DNA from: Membranipora membranacea | Lineage: Eukaryota > Bryozoa > Gymnolaemata > Cheilostomatida > Membraniporidae | NCBI GenBank assembly: GCA_914767715.1 | Contig: OU612065.1 | Coordinates: forward strand, 27,838,001-27,902,000 | DNA: 64,000 bases | Direction: 5' to 3' | In this document: positions 33,112 to 44,587 of the stretch, one piece after another | Numbering within the stretch: the stretch's first letter is position 1 | Layout of the letters: the number at the start of each line of letters is the position of its first letter | Translations under genes and position numbers: made by a program | The notes under the pieces: model-generated | What the model was told of the DNA's origin: nothing | Databases searched by the model: none | Seen by the model: only the letters and a program-made list of their open reading frames with translations

Positions 33112-35130
33112 TACCTTTCTGGTATCTAACTTAATTTATTATTCAAAAATACAAATTGATTTTTATGTCGAAAAGGCATCTCAACTAGTCATTAGTAAAT
33201 TGAATTAATACCTACTTGTCTCAAAATTCTAAATACAAATGTTGTGGATAAATTTGATTAGATAAACAAAAGACTTTTGTATGGAGTTGCCTTCTTCCTC
33301 AACAGGAAGAAGTTAACTCCATACAAAATAAACATGAGCAATAATGAGTAAAAGAGAGGTGTCTGTTCTGCTTGGGTATTCGGCCCCAAGTGGGCCGAAT
33401 ATGCGACAGTGTGAGAGCAAAAGAGCACAACACAAGAGGCCAGCTGTCAGAAGAATCAATCTTTTTATCAATGCCTAGGTAGTTATCAATAGACCGTTTT
33501 ACTCATGTAGGGGAAATAATCAATACAAGCAGTAGAATCAAACGATTACCTATGATATCAAAGAACAGCACTGCCTAGAAAGAAAATTATAGCGATTCTC
33601 GCATGGAACTAGTCAGCCGTGTTACAAAGACTGCCAAATCCTAGTGTCAAATTCGATCAAAGCTAGGATAGACCATATAGAGAGATATAATTATTGTCTT
33701 ATGGAATCTAGATTCAGGAGAACTAAATAATACTCTAAATTTCAAGCGACTGGCAAACTATCGAACTGCACTGCAAACCGCACTTAACTTACATGAACAA
33801 GTTTTCAGCGGCAGTGGAAATCCTCCTAACTCAACAGCTAACTCCTTCAAACAGTTTATATCCATTGACTTCCTTTGCGTTCTTTTTCAGGGACTTAAGA
33901 TAATGTTGCAATGGTAGGATAGCAATTATGCACAATAGCATCCCATTATTAAATAAAAAAATAAATAACAAATAAATAATTTAATAAATAATATAAATGC
34001 ATTGTCAAAGTGGACCTGGTTATTAGACTACCTCAATACAAGGCCGAGTATTGTAACCGCATGGGTAATGTCCAGAGTGGCTAAAACTTAGTAGTGAGGA
34101 CAGTCAGTCAATAATACAAACTTATCCTCCCTTTTACACGCTCAGGTTTGTAGTGTGGAACCAAAAATGCTGTAGTCGAACTTAGGGTGCTGTTTCAATG
34201 TCGTGAAACTGCTGAAATGCTTCGAGACCACATGAGGCATTGAAGAAAGTAAAGAATTTTAGCTTTTAAAACGTACAATTTGAAAAAAAATCACTTTTCT
34301 GCAATGAAAGTTTGATTTGAGGTAAAGTTTACTGCAGTCTATAAATTCTTATAGTGCAATTTTTAGTCAATTTCATGGTTGCTAGTTTTACCAAATACTA
34401 AAATTCATTTCACTTCAAAAACAGCCACCCCTACATAGCATGGAGGATCAGTCCTACAGAAGTGTGATTAAAATAATTAATTATCACAGGTACTAAAGAA
34501 TAAAATATTGTATGATTACTTGGCCTTCATTACCACATTATCCGCATCGTTCTCATATCGCCTGAATGATTCCCCCTTTCTATCCTTTAATCCTCGCCTC
34601 ATCTGGAAGTAAAGGAGAAACCTTTTTAGACAGTAAAATAACACATACTACTATTAAAGATAAACATAATTTGGCAGCATTTGTCTGTGGGTTTAATCTA
34701 AAATTGATAAATGATTAGCAACATGTTATCTTGACAAGTCCTTTTCCATGTGAGATAGACATTGTCTGTTCGTCATTGCCAGTTTCAGGGAATCTTTCTA
34801 AATGCAAATTAATTATCTCCGAAGTTTGGCTCTCACCCAAAAGTTCACATCTGCTGATAATTGCACTGTAGATATTAATGTTATCTGGCAGGTGGTTTAT
34901 GTGGTATGTGGAGAAGAGGCAGAAACCTCTCCAGCCGCATTCTTAATTCAGATTCAGATAATTAATTTGCATCAAAATCCTCGGTCGTAGTTCATTCAAA
35001 AGTTCACATAAAATATGTGAGTCTAGGTGAATATGAATGAAACCATTCATTTGAAGTTTCCAATTTCCATTTAGTATTCAACGAAATATAAATGGTAAAT
35101 GGTAAATTCGGTCTTTGACTGAAAATGGAT
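33112..35130. other. No gene recognised
   Basis: Noncoding, AT-rich. Contains a small palindrome TATTCGGCCC / GGGCCGAATA near 33377-33401 and an AAATAAATA-type microsatellite at about 33950-33992. Confidence 0.4.
33278..33323. repeat. Imperfect hairpin
   Basis: TATGGAGTTGCCTTCTTCCT is followed closely by AGGAAGAAGTTAACTCCATA. The stem is about 18 bp with small mismatches and a loop of about 5 bases. No function assigned. Confidence 0.55.
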
Positions 35131-35139
35131 TATTTCAGG

Positions 35140-35490
35140 CCTATCAAAGTTACCGTCATTGTATCAAGTTTGGTGGGACGGAGTGGATTCTGGTGTCCAA
35201 AATTGTGATTTTCCAGTCCAAATTGGTGTTTTGACACGTTTTACTATGGGCGCAACTAATGGAATGGAAAAAACTGAAATTTTTTCGAAAAAAACACTAA
35301 TTTTATTAAGATGCTCAACTCACTGAGGTAAACACTTTCGCACGTTTTAACACCATTTATGGTGATTGAATCGTTCGGATCTGACCGCCTGTTCAAAGTC
35401 TACCGCTAGTATATCAAGTTTGGTGAGACGGAGTGGATTCTGGTGTCCAAATTGTGATTTTCTGGCCCAGATTGTGGGTTTTGAAAAATT
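35140..35490 (-). repeat. Isolated relic related to the 186-bp satellite
   Basis: AAGATGCTCAACTCACTGAG, GTAAACACTTTCGCACGTTT at 35308-35348 matches the minus-strand satellite consensus (AAGATGCTCAACTCAGTGAG, ATAAACACTTTCGCGCGTTT) at about 38 of 41 positions. It is flanked by two copies, 250 bp apart (from 35161 and 35411), of a segment starting TATCAAGTTTGGTG and continuing GACGGAGTGGATTCTGGTG. It is more than 9 kb from the main array. Confidence 0.65.
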
Positions 35491-35621
35491 GTGGATTAAA
35501 ATCGCAAGTCTGGGTTCATTCCAAAGACTGAGAAAAAAGGGTGCCTGGAGAGCGTGGCCACCACATTTGGCGCCAAGTTGCTCCCAGTTTGCAGGTAGGT
35601 CGGAGCACACCTGGAGCATCA

Positions 35622-35705
35622 ACTGCTGCAGCACGATTCGAACCTGAGTCGTCTAACTCTTGCGCATAAGAGGGCAGGCGCACTAACCAACGGAGCTATC
35701 TCAGT
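35622..35705 (-). repeat. tRNA-derived repeat (SINE head)
   Basis: On the minus strand, GATAGCTCCGTTGGTTAGTG (A-box region) is followed about 30 bases later by CAGGTTCGAATCGTGC (B box GGTTCGAATC). Internal spacing fits a tRNA, but the acceptor stem is poor. Probably a tRNA-derived SINE head. Confidence 0.6.
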
Positions 35706-35914
35706 AGGTGCTATTCAGTGCTTATGACACTCACTCACATGACATACCAAGGTGTGACGAATGTTGTAAGACTTGTGGCAGGAGCTGAATGGGACATGTC
35801 TTATGGCACTCATACAGCCCTACTGCTGTATAGGCCTTGAATGCTGTACGACATGTCCTTCACAGCAGCTACCACCAGTCTTACAACACCCACCGCCAGT
35901 GCCTTTGTGAGACT

Positions 35915-36258
35915 GTGAGACAGGGTTTCCAAATCATTGGAGGCTTGAATGTTGATAAATCTTAATTTTAGAGACGAAACTCATGGAAAATTCTGCCAAA
36001 TTGCCCGCAAAACAGGCAGAAAATGCTATAATTGACTATCCAAATACTAAAATTATTTCCCAAACTATGTCCATATGAGTTTTCAATGTTGCAGATTCTG
36101 AATCAAAAATAATTTTTATCCTATTATAAGCGGTTTTCAAGATAACCCTCATTTCAGCACGTTTCTCCTATGCAGCGTGGGCTAAAAGTACCAAACTGGA
36201 GAGAGGACAAATCCGAATTGAGGCCTAAATCAGAGCTCAGAAAACTGTCTATTCTATC
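35915..36258. mobile_element. One-armed copy of the 3292-3805 TIR element
   Basis: GACAGGGTTTCCAAATCATT, GAGGCTTGAATGTTGATA, GCAAAACAGGCAGAAAATGC, AGCGGTTTTCAAGATAACCC and CAGAAAACTGTCTATT match 3476-3800 with few differences. The left arm is missing. Confidence 0.75.
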
Positions 36259-38112
36259 AGCTCACTCTTTCCTTATTAACATCTCACACTATCCAACTCA
36301 TAAGAATTCTCCCAATATAACTCACCATCGAGACACACAACTAAATCATTACACGCAGCATAAATACAGGACATTATCAGACACAAAGATGTAACTATAC
36401 CACCAACCAAAAAGACTCTTTTCAGTTACATCACCTTGTCAGAAGAGTATAAACTTTTAAAATTTGGACACTTTTCTTCCAAGTCGTTAATATTGCAAAG
36501 ATCTGGATGTCATAGAGCGCTCTACAAAGTGAGCACGGAAAATACCAAACTAGGCTTACTGCAGGCTCTTACTATGATGTAAATGTATGCTATTTACACA
36601 ATAACAAGGATGCAAACTAGAAAGTAGCACTGGTAAATATGCTTTGGTTAGACAATATCTAGACTAAGTGCTCACACTATGCCGGGTTGCTGGTAGTGGC
36701 ATTCTGTTAACAACCACTGTTGTGGACTGGCCGGTATAATTGAATGCTGCTATAGAAGCAGCTTGCACAGAGGTAGAGCACTTACACTAGAGGATGTCAC
36801 AACACATGCATATGACGTATAGTAAATAACCTAGATTCCTTACCTTCTACAGCATAATCATTGTACTCCTGCTCAACATTGTACTTCTATGCTTTATCAG
36901 AAGTTAACTCCGTATTGTAAAGATTATGACTGTTTTTATCAGTAGACACTGGTATGTTAATCAAGCCTTGGCTCACCCTCAAATTATGCATCCATCTCCA
37001 TGGATTGATATCGAGCTGAAACTTCAAAAACATCTGCAGCACCCTTTGATCTGCAGCCTTTGATGACGACCGATCTGACTTGCCAGCTTGAGAGGTTTGA
37101 TCCATTGACCAGTCAGTCAACTCACGACTATGGCCCCTTTCGTTGGTGAGCAGATTACAATATTTCATCAAGTGTGTGCATGGCTTCAGGTTACGGCCAT
37201 AAACTCAAAGGTTTCCAAATGACCAAAGCTATTTATAGTCTAGCAGCTAGTTCTGCTAGTTTGTTCCTTTTTTCAAAATATCTGTTCTCCAGCAACTCCC
37301 GTATTTTTAATTTGATTTATTCGAATTTAAATTGGGGAGGGAGCGCAGAAAACTACCACTAACTGCTATACTGCTATACAAGCGAATAAATAAAAGTAAT
37401 CCACATGATGTTATATGAAAGAGAGGCATAATATCCTCTCAAAATTAAAATTTTCTAGTCCATTAACAAGTTGAAGTTTAATAATTTGACAGCTGATGTC
37501 TTCCACTTACAAGTAAGGATCTGCTCCTCGCTGATGGTGTTGATAGTAGGCCGAACTTCAACAATGGCTTAACCTGGGTCAGGAGGATGAGCCAGCAACA
37601 GGCTGCCTTTCAGCTGTATCCAGTTATCTCCTGTCAAATGAACCAGGTTCTAATAATTACGTTATAAAGTGAGAAGAATAATTGGAATGGACCTCAAATT
37701 ATATTAAAAGATCAGCGATTCCAATGAGCCTATCCTGAAAGCAGCATTGCGATATCAAACACAAAAAATGCAAAAAGTTTGGTAATGATCCAATTACAGA
37801 TCTCTCCCTATCTCCAATAATCACTATATGAGGGTTTTGTGGAATTAAAAGAAGCATAAACAAAAACTTAATTCATCGATGTCTACTCAATTTATCTGGT
37901 CACTATCATTGCTCACCAAGACGGGAGACATAAGTGGCTACATTCACTCAGCACTCTTTGTCCAACCTTAGATAAACGCTATCTGAGGAGAAAGAAAAGT
38001 AACAGGGAGAAAAGTTGAGAAGAAGCAGTGTGGAAGTTCTCTACAATCCTACCATTGAAATCACATCCTCCATACTTGGATGTACACCTGGTTTCTGGTT
38101 GGGTTAAGGCCA
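36259..38112. other. No gene recognised
   Basis: Noncoding. A fragment of the 6596-7102 foldback family (AGTCTAGCAGCTAGTTCTGC) lies at about 37237. Otherwise nothing assigned. Confidence 0.4.
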
Positions 38113-38399
38113 CATAAGTGTTACACAGATGGATGGTGTGCATGGAAATTCATGAAGTTTGTAGAATAGCTCAAGATTAATTTCCTAAGCTATCTTTATC
38201 GCTACCATGAAAGCTATTATCACAACAGCCAATACTTTCATCAGACTGAAATAACGTTACGTTGTGACAAGTCATGTGACCTGCAGGGAGCCATCAGAAC
38301 AACAAATTTAACAAAATCGAGAGGAACTTTTTTATCTGGCTATATCTCAGGAAGTTATGCGCATCCATCCTCAAAACTTTAGAATATGTAATTTGAGAC

Positions 38400-38825
38400 T
38401 GTGGGATCGAGAAAGATCACGACAGTTCACTGCTGGCAGAGTTCATATGTTTATAATACTGAATGCAGTTTTTCGGCAGTTTGATGATTTAATTACTGAA
38501 CTACACCCTGGGGCAAATGCCCCAGGCAACTGATAAATTGCAACGCCAAGTTGTAACTGAATCTTCAGAGCAAAAACCCCTGTTCTTTATACCGACCTGT
38601 ATAAATAGGTCGTAAAAATAGAAACAGGTGGGATGATACGTCATCATTTTGATGGCCAACCTCCGCATTTAGATGGTAATTAAATGTGCAAAAAATGGAA
38701 GTAAATGCGGAAGAGTATAACAATTAATCAGATTAGGACCATGGCAACCATGACAGTGCAATATACAATGCCTAACTTCATGTAGAGTCATGCACCTAGG
38801 CGTGTCACATACAGTGTATGTGACA
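38400..38825 (-). mobile_element. Solo LTR (minus orientation) with 4-bp target duplication
   Basis: The inverse of the LTRs at 38866-39298 and 40307-40739: it begins TGTGGGATCGAGAAAGATCA and ends ATACAGTGTATGTGACA. Flanking AGAC at 38396-38399 and 38826-38829 is a 4-bp target duplication that also fits the R1 sequence. One LTR without an interior is the usual product of LTR-LTR recombination. Confidence 0.88.
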
Positions 38826-38865
38826 AGACATTGATGGATATAATGAGAAAGTAAGAAGGTCATTG

Positions 38866-39298
38866 TGTCACATACACTGTATGTGACACGCCTAGGTGCA
38901 TGACTCTACATGAAGTTAGGCATTGTATATTGCACTGTCATGGTTGCCATGGTCTTAATCTGATTAATTGTTATACTCTTCCGCATTTACTTCCATTTTT
39001 TGCACATTTAATTACCATCTAAATGCGGAGGTTGGCCATCAAAATAATGACGTATCATCCCACCTGTTTCTATTTTTACGACCTATTTATACAGGTCAGT
39101 ATAAAGAACAGAAGTTTTTGATCTGAAGATTCAGTTACAACTTGGCGTTGCAATTTATCAGTTGCCTGGGGCATTTGCCCCAGGGTGTAGTTCTGTAATA
39201 AAATCATCAAACTGCCGAAAAACTGCATTCAGTATTATAAAGTAATCGCATATGAACTCTGCCAGCAGTGAACTGTCGTGATCTTTCTCGATCCGACA
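38866..39298 (+). repeat. 5' LTR
   Basis: Starts with an 11-bp arm TGTCACATACA, one C, and the inverse arm TGTATGTGACA, a perfect palindrome at the LTR end. A TATAAAG box lies near 39100. A second palindromic stretch, CTGGGGCATTTGCCCCAG, is at about 39166-39183. Confidence 0.88.
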
Positions 39299-40306
39299 TT
39301 TGGTGCCCAACCGAGTGAGGAGAGAACTTCACACCTTCAGATGATGAGACTGATAGCGTTGAATATACAAGAAAGAGGATGGAGATTGTGGACTTGGAGG
39401 AAAATGTCTTTGGAGTAGATGATCTAATGCAAGCAGTATAATGGAACCATATGTGTCTACATCGTCTACATTACTATAAGGAGAAATGGACACGGACTTT
39501 TTAGATGATGTAGAGACAAAACATATGGAAGCTGATATACTAGTGATGACATTTGATCTTCTGCTCATGATTCATCAACTGACAAGGTACCTCTGCAATT
39601 TCCTGATTTTATTCAACCAGTTCTATTCAGTCTCAGTCTACAACAGCAGACAAACTACTCTGGTGGTGTGAACACTGTAACTCAAAAAAATAGAAAAACT
39701 TCAATAAAAACATTAGGCAGCCGTAACCTAAGATCCGCTAAGAGTAAAAGATTATGGAATGCAGCTGACTACAACCAACTGGCAACTGATCTTAATATAG
39801 CAGCAGTATTAGTGCAAGGATCAGCACAAAATAATATGGTCACTGTATTAGTTAGGATGTAATGAATTATTTGATATTATTACCATCGACACAACCTTGA
39901 TCATGCAATTTATATATTTATCGTTTGAATTTCCTGCGATGCCGATTTTTTAATGATAGTTGTGCAGGAAAGCAGCATTATAATATTTCATGAATTTTAT
40001 ACCTTCGTCTGTCCTGTAATCTAAGCAAAGCTTAGGTTCTTAGATCTAGAGTTGAGAGGAAAGTGGGATATATTTTTTTTGTTAATGGACCTGAAGCAGT
40101 TGTTAAGGTTCTTCAGCCTTGGAAGGGAATGTCATGATTTTGTTATGACCGTCTTTTATGCATGACATTTTTTATTTGTTTGTATTTCAGGAGATTTTGA
40201 GGTTTTAAATTTTATATTGCAATGATTATCCTTGTGTGACATAAGCTATAATGTTTTTTGAACCAGTTAAAGCGATCGAGGACGATCGCAACCAGGGGGG
40301 TGCATG
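39299..40306 (+). other. Interior of the two-LTR element
   Basis: Contains short open frames, the longest reading TVTQKNRKTSIKTLGSRN (39668-39862), with no recognisable gag or pol motif. It may hold only packaging and priming signals, or a decayed gag; the sequence does not decide. Confidence 0.45.
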
Positions 40307-40739
40307 TGTCACATACACTGTATGTGACACGCCTAGGTGCATGACTCTACATGAAGTTAGGCATTGTATATTGCACTGTCATGGTTGCCATGGTCTTAAT
40401 CTGATTAATTGTTATACTCTTCCGCATTTACTTCCATTTTTTGCACATTTAATTACCATCTAAATGCGGAGGTTGGCCATCAAAATAATGACGTATCATC
40501 CCACCTGTTTCTATTTTTACGACCTATTTATACAGGTCAGTATAAAGAACAGAAGTTTTTGCTCTGAAGATTCAGTTACAACCTGGCGTTGCAATTTATC
40601 AGTTGCCTGGGGCATTTGCCCCAGGGTGTAGTTCAGTAATAAAATCATCAAACTGCCGAAAAACTGCATTCAGTATTATAAAGTAATTTCATAAGAACTC
40701 TGCCAGCAGTGAACTGTCGTGATCTTTCTCGATCCGACA
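40307..40739 (+). repeat. 3' LTR
   Basis: Direct repeat of the 5' LTR, with the same palindromic start and CCGACA end. Visible differences include GCTCTGAAG against GATCTGAAG, CCTGGCG against CTTGGCG, and GTAATTTCATAAG against GTAATCGCATATG. Confidence 0.88.
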
Positions 40740-40807
40740 ATTGACCAATAAGCCCAGAAGTTGCGAGTGAAAAACCATGCAGAGAAGCATGATGGTTCTA
40801 CGGTAGT

Positions 40808-41439
40808 AATGTCCATCTCCTGCAAAAATACAGTTACAAATGAAAAGTTTTCAGTTGTTTATAAAACTGTATGGAAAAAACAGTTGAGTTAAACTTTGTT
40901 AATTGTACTGTTTCCTTAGCTGTCTGCAATTATTTAATGTGAACTTCACACTGATGCACATGTTTAGCCAATGGTCTGGATGTAGAGTAGGGGGACAACT
41001 CAATCATTAGCTTTGTTCATACACTGAAACTCGGCATGCCCTGCTAATGTTGTGTCAACTACAGATATACATAACACATCGTGCAATAGATTTTGTAGAT
41101 GACCAGATAAAATCAAGGCTTACCTGGACTGGAACAGTTAACCAAAAAGAAGGTTACCATTCTATAACCCATTAAGTAATTTTTTTCCCAGAAGATATCC
41201 TTATATCACTTCACATTCGGAGAGGTGTTGCCGGGTGAAGATCTTCGACCACAGAGAGGGGATGTCTGATTATTTTAAGTCAAGGTGTAAATTTTACTTG
41301 GTTGTGCTATATCTCCCAGATGAAGTATTACTTAATGGTTGAGGGTAACACACTCGTCCCCTTGCATAAATTTGTGACACACGGTGTTGGTTTAGTTAAG
41401 TTAAGAGAGTCTCAATGTCGACAAGGTACCAATCACCAT
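40808..41439. other. No gene recognised
   Basis: AT-rich sequence with no repeat or open frame of note. Confidence 0.4.
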
Positions 41440-41770
41440 GGTTCCATGTGAATTTCGAGGTCGGCCTAGATCGAGCTGAGTTGTCACCTCTTGGCTCGAT
41501 CTCGAAATATGCAGCCATTCCCATGATAGAGCTGAGAAAAACAAACGTAAAAAAAGTCTGCCGGCGCAAATTGAACCCCTGCCTCCCGCGCCAGAGTTTT
41601 TGATGCTAACCGCTCGGACACGCCAGCTTGCTGCACTGCAAGCCGATATGTGTGAGCTGAACCTTGGAGCTCAGGCCGATCTCGGAGCCATTTCCATAGC
41701 TCGAAGACCATCGAAATCAGCCTCAGGTCGACCTCAAAACTACCATGAAAATGCAGTGATTGTTGATTGT
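41440..41770 (-). repeat. tRNA-Ser/Leu-like repeat with related flanks
   Basis: On the minus strand (about 41634-41544) GCTGGCGTGTCCGAGCGGTT, AGCATC, then GGGAGGCAGGGGTTCAATTT and GCGCCGGC. The 7-bp ends GCTGGCG and CGCCGGC can pair as an acceptor stem and the D-arm looks serine-like (GTCCGAGCGGTTA), but the T-stem does not pair. Both flanks carry GGTCGGCCTAGATCGAGCT / GAGCTCAGGCCGATCTCGG and CCATGGGAATGG-like segments in roughly inverted order. A repeat derived from a tRNA is more likely than a working gene. Confidence 0.5.
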
Positions 41771-43789
41771 AACAATCTCAATCCATTAGGAAATGTAACG
41801 CTTCTGTAAACAGTTCTGCCCTAATCCAATTAAAAACAAGCAAAGAGAAGACAACCATATAGAGCATTATCAGCCCTGTTTCAACAAGGAGGGTGGTATA
41901 TACTATACTATACTTCACTGACCACTGTATGGTGGTATGATGTTCAAAGAGAGGGTTAACTCATTATTATTATATATAACACTAGATTAGCCGTACACAG
42001 GCTGCTCACGCTGAAGTGTCACTGAGGACCTATCCTTTAGCTAATCAAGACAAAAGAGGCTAGGATTGTGCTTATCATTACTGCAATGACTGCAACATAT
42101 GGTACAAATACTCAATGCCAAGAGAACCAATTATGTGCACAGATCATCTACAACAGGGGTTTGGGAAGACTTCCAAGAATCCAAACTCCCTGTCTACACG
42201 GAAATTTCAAATTATATCCCAGTAATTTTCAATTGAAAACTCAAGATTTTAAAAACCTGTTTTGTTTTAGTAGACTGGATTGGGTATTGAAAAATGGTAC
42301 ATCAATCTGGTTTGAAGCTCTCTTAACGAAAAAGCAATTTGTCGCTCACAGGCATACGAGTCATTACCTACTTTAGCAATCTATGCTAGTTCACAGCACT
42401 TGAATAATGAGAGTGGTAGATTTACTGATGAGTGATGGTACTGATATAATCTTGTAGATAATCTTTTATTAATTCTACTCAATATCTTGTCGTACTATTT
42501 CACCGTAAAGTCTGAAAAGATGTTATAAAAAACAATGGTAAGGCTCTAAAGTCAATTAGCTTGACTTAATATATAAAATACAAGCATACTTGTATATGCG
42601 AAGTATGCAAATACAGAAAGAAATGCTGCAAAAGAGTGTTTACCAAGAGTTTGTGTAAAAATATGGTAATAAAAGGAAAATATCGTACCTTTAGCTCCTT
42701 CCAAGTGTGTGCTTTCTTATGATAATACGTTCTTGATTATGACTTGGAAAATTGTATCTTAAATATTCCAGTCAGAGAAAATGTAAATAATAGTATTTAA
42801 ATGTGTACGCAGGGAGAAATAATATATTACATGATTCTCTTCTGGCACTCGATAGGTAACTGACAGAGGACCAAATTGACCCTAGACACCAAGTTCAGAG
42901 TTGGGCAACATAACAATAGGGACACCAGGCTGACCAGTTCTCTAGACCAATCGCACGATAGCAAGAGGGCACCGAAACCAAGATCAAACGAACTCCCACC
43001 ATTGTCCGAAGACTCCCGCAACGACGACCCAGGAAAACTAGCGCAACTCAACTATTCTCACTCTGGTGTGATGAGTGCTGGTTAGTTGAATAGTCCTAAT
43101 AGTATTATTAAGTCTACGGTTGTTAGTTCCAGTATCAATAGAAGGCCAGTCAACACTCATATCACACCTAACCATTACATGATAAGTTTTGATTTAAATA
43201 AAATTTATGAAGGCTCCAACAATACCTAATAAATAGAAAGTTTTTGGTACTGCTGTCGTTTGTGCGTTTTGACGCTGGTTGGAACTTGTTCGGGAGAGTC
43301 AGCGCCAGGCTGACCATGGTGATGCCACTGGCCCCATTGGTGGGTGTATGCACGTTGGTCTCAAGAGAGTACCTTTTGCCAAATGGTCCTACCAGGCGTG
43401 AATTATTGGAACCGACGGAAATTTATATATTCACCATTAGTTGGTAGAAGATCGGCTAAAAATTCTCACTTGCAGTTCTATTAACCTCAATTAACCCCCT
43501 CTACTACCTGTTCAGGGGCCTTCACCGAGGCTCCTTCCAGCTAGTGCAAGTTGGTGCCTGGTCACCGTCGACTCTGGATTAAGAAAGCACATAAAAAAAT
43601 TTGCAAAAAAACTGATAGGAAGCACGTATCTGCTGAAAAAGGGTACTTGCCATCTCGTACCTGTATGATCCCACTAAACAACTTAATTACTAAAACATAG
43701 GACTATCATCAGAAGGATTACATATCCGTATGCCATGGGTAACATTTCTATTGTAGGCATCATCATCTTTTGTGAAGGTATGTGTTCTA
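41771..43789. other. No gene recognised; possible decayed upstream part of the DIRS-like element
   Basis: An open stretch at 42876-43085 reads DTKFRVGQHNNRDTRLTSSL and continues hydrophilic, and one at 43244-43447 is hydrophobic. Neither matches a known domain by eye. By position they could be gag-like remains of the element at 43790-44585, or a nearby host exon. I cannot choose. Confidence 0.3.
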
Positions 43790-44585
43790 GGAGATTCCCA
43801 TGGAGTTAGGCTATCTGCGTACCAAGCATTTGGGTGTAACAGAACAAATTGTCGTTATAAGCACGAGTGTAAACAGTGTAGGGGTAGTCATTCTGCGAAA
43901 GATTGTAAATCACACAAATAGATGAAATTTTGTTACCATGCTGATTAACGACATGTTGACGATTTTCTTTTCTTGTGTAAAAAAATTACTGGGGATGATC
44001 GAGGCCTTTCCTGACTTGGAGTACATCGCCAATGGTTTCAGAAATGGGTTCAAACTTGGCCTTTGCCACAGTCCTCAAGTAGTGGCAACAGTTAAAGAAA
44101 AAAGCAGGAACCAAGAACATCTCTTAAAAAAACTTCACGCTGTAGTAGACTTTGGCCGCATCATTGGACCTTTTGAAAAACTTCCCATTCAGGACATGAT
44201 GATTTCCCCAATCTATGTCATTCCAAAAGCTAACTCTGAAAAATGGCGCATGATATTTGATCTATCAGCTCCACACGGAACATCAGTAAATGATAATATT
44301 CCCACGCATAACCGTCAGGTTAAATATTGTAACATAAGAGATGTAGTAACACATATTTTATCACTCAACGAACCAGACCAGGCCTATTTTGCCAAACTTG
44401 ATATATCAGATGCATATCGAATGGTTCCCATCACCAAATCAGAATGGCAGTTCTTAGGTATTAGGGTAGATGGCCAATACTACATTGATACTAGATAATC
44501 TATGGGGGCAGGGAGCAGCTGTCCGAGGGCTCAAAGAAGTCTTACGATCGATTTTACAACCAATACAAAATGTTCTGCTCTGAGC
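43790..44585 (+). pseudogene. DIRS-like retroelement fragment: Cys/His knuckle and reverse transcriptase
   Basis: The first frame ends with AFGCNRTNCRYKHECKQC then RGSHSAKDC and a stop (43919-43921), a Cys/His cluster of the kind that precedes the polymerase in tyrosine-recombinase (DIRS-type) retroelements. The second frame (43938-44498) reads GFRNGFKLG, FGRIIGPFEKLPI, ISPIYVIPKANSEKWRMIFD, LSAPHGTSVNDNIP, YFAKLDISDAYRMVPI and FLGIRVDGQYYID, which are DIRS/Ty3-type reverse transcriptase blocks including the first catalytic Asp (LDISDAYR). A stop follows (44496-44498), after which SMGAGSSC continues the same domain. The catalytic DD box, RNase H and recombinase are absent: the coding similarity stops at about 44585, where the satellite begins. 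Confidence 0.78.
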
Positions 44586-44587
44586 AC

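Larger units (their letters stand above)
38866..40739 (+). mobile_element. Short two-LTR retrotransposon without pol (non-autonomous)
   Basis: Two direct LTRs of about 433 bp (38866-39298, 40307-40739) begin TG and end CA, and are flanked by ATTG at 38862-38865 and 40740-40743 (4-bp target duplication). Directly after the 5' LTR is TTTGGTGCCCAACCGAG, a typical tRNA primer-binding-site form. Before the 3' LTR is a purine-rich ACCAGGGGGG tract. The interior is only about 1.0 kb with no reverse transcriptase, protease or integrase. I count about six mismatches between the LTRs, so the insertion is fairly recent. It must depend on enzymes of another element. Confidence 0.9.
38113..40807 (+). repeat. 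Dispersed repeat R1, copy 3, split by two LTR insertions
   Basis: R1 sequence runs at 38113-38399 (TACACAGATGGATGGTG to AATTTGAGAC), 38826-38865 (AGACATTGATGG ... GGTCATTG) and 40740-40807 (ATTGACCAATAAGC ... TTCTACGGTAGT). Joined, these give the order seen in copies 9570-9952 and 21590-21957. The gaps are exactly the solo LTR and the two-LTR element. Confidence 0.85.

Noticed and set aside
35347-35647. Overlapping plus and minus open frames of about 95 codons
   Set aside because: They cover the satellite-like relic and a tRNA-derived repeat, with no protein motif.
41544-41634. Functional tRNA-Ser gene
   Set aside because: The acceptor stem can pair but the T-stem cannot, and the surrounding sequence looks like a repeat.
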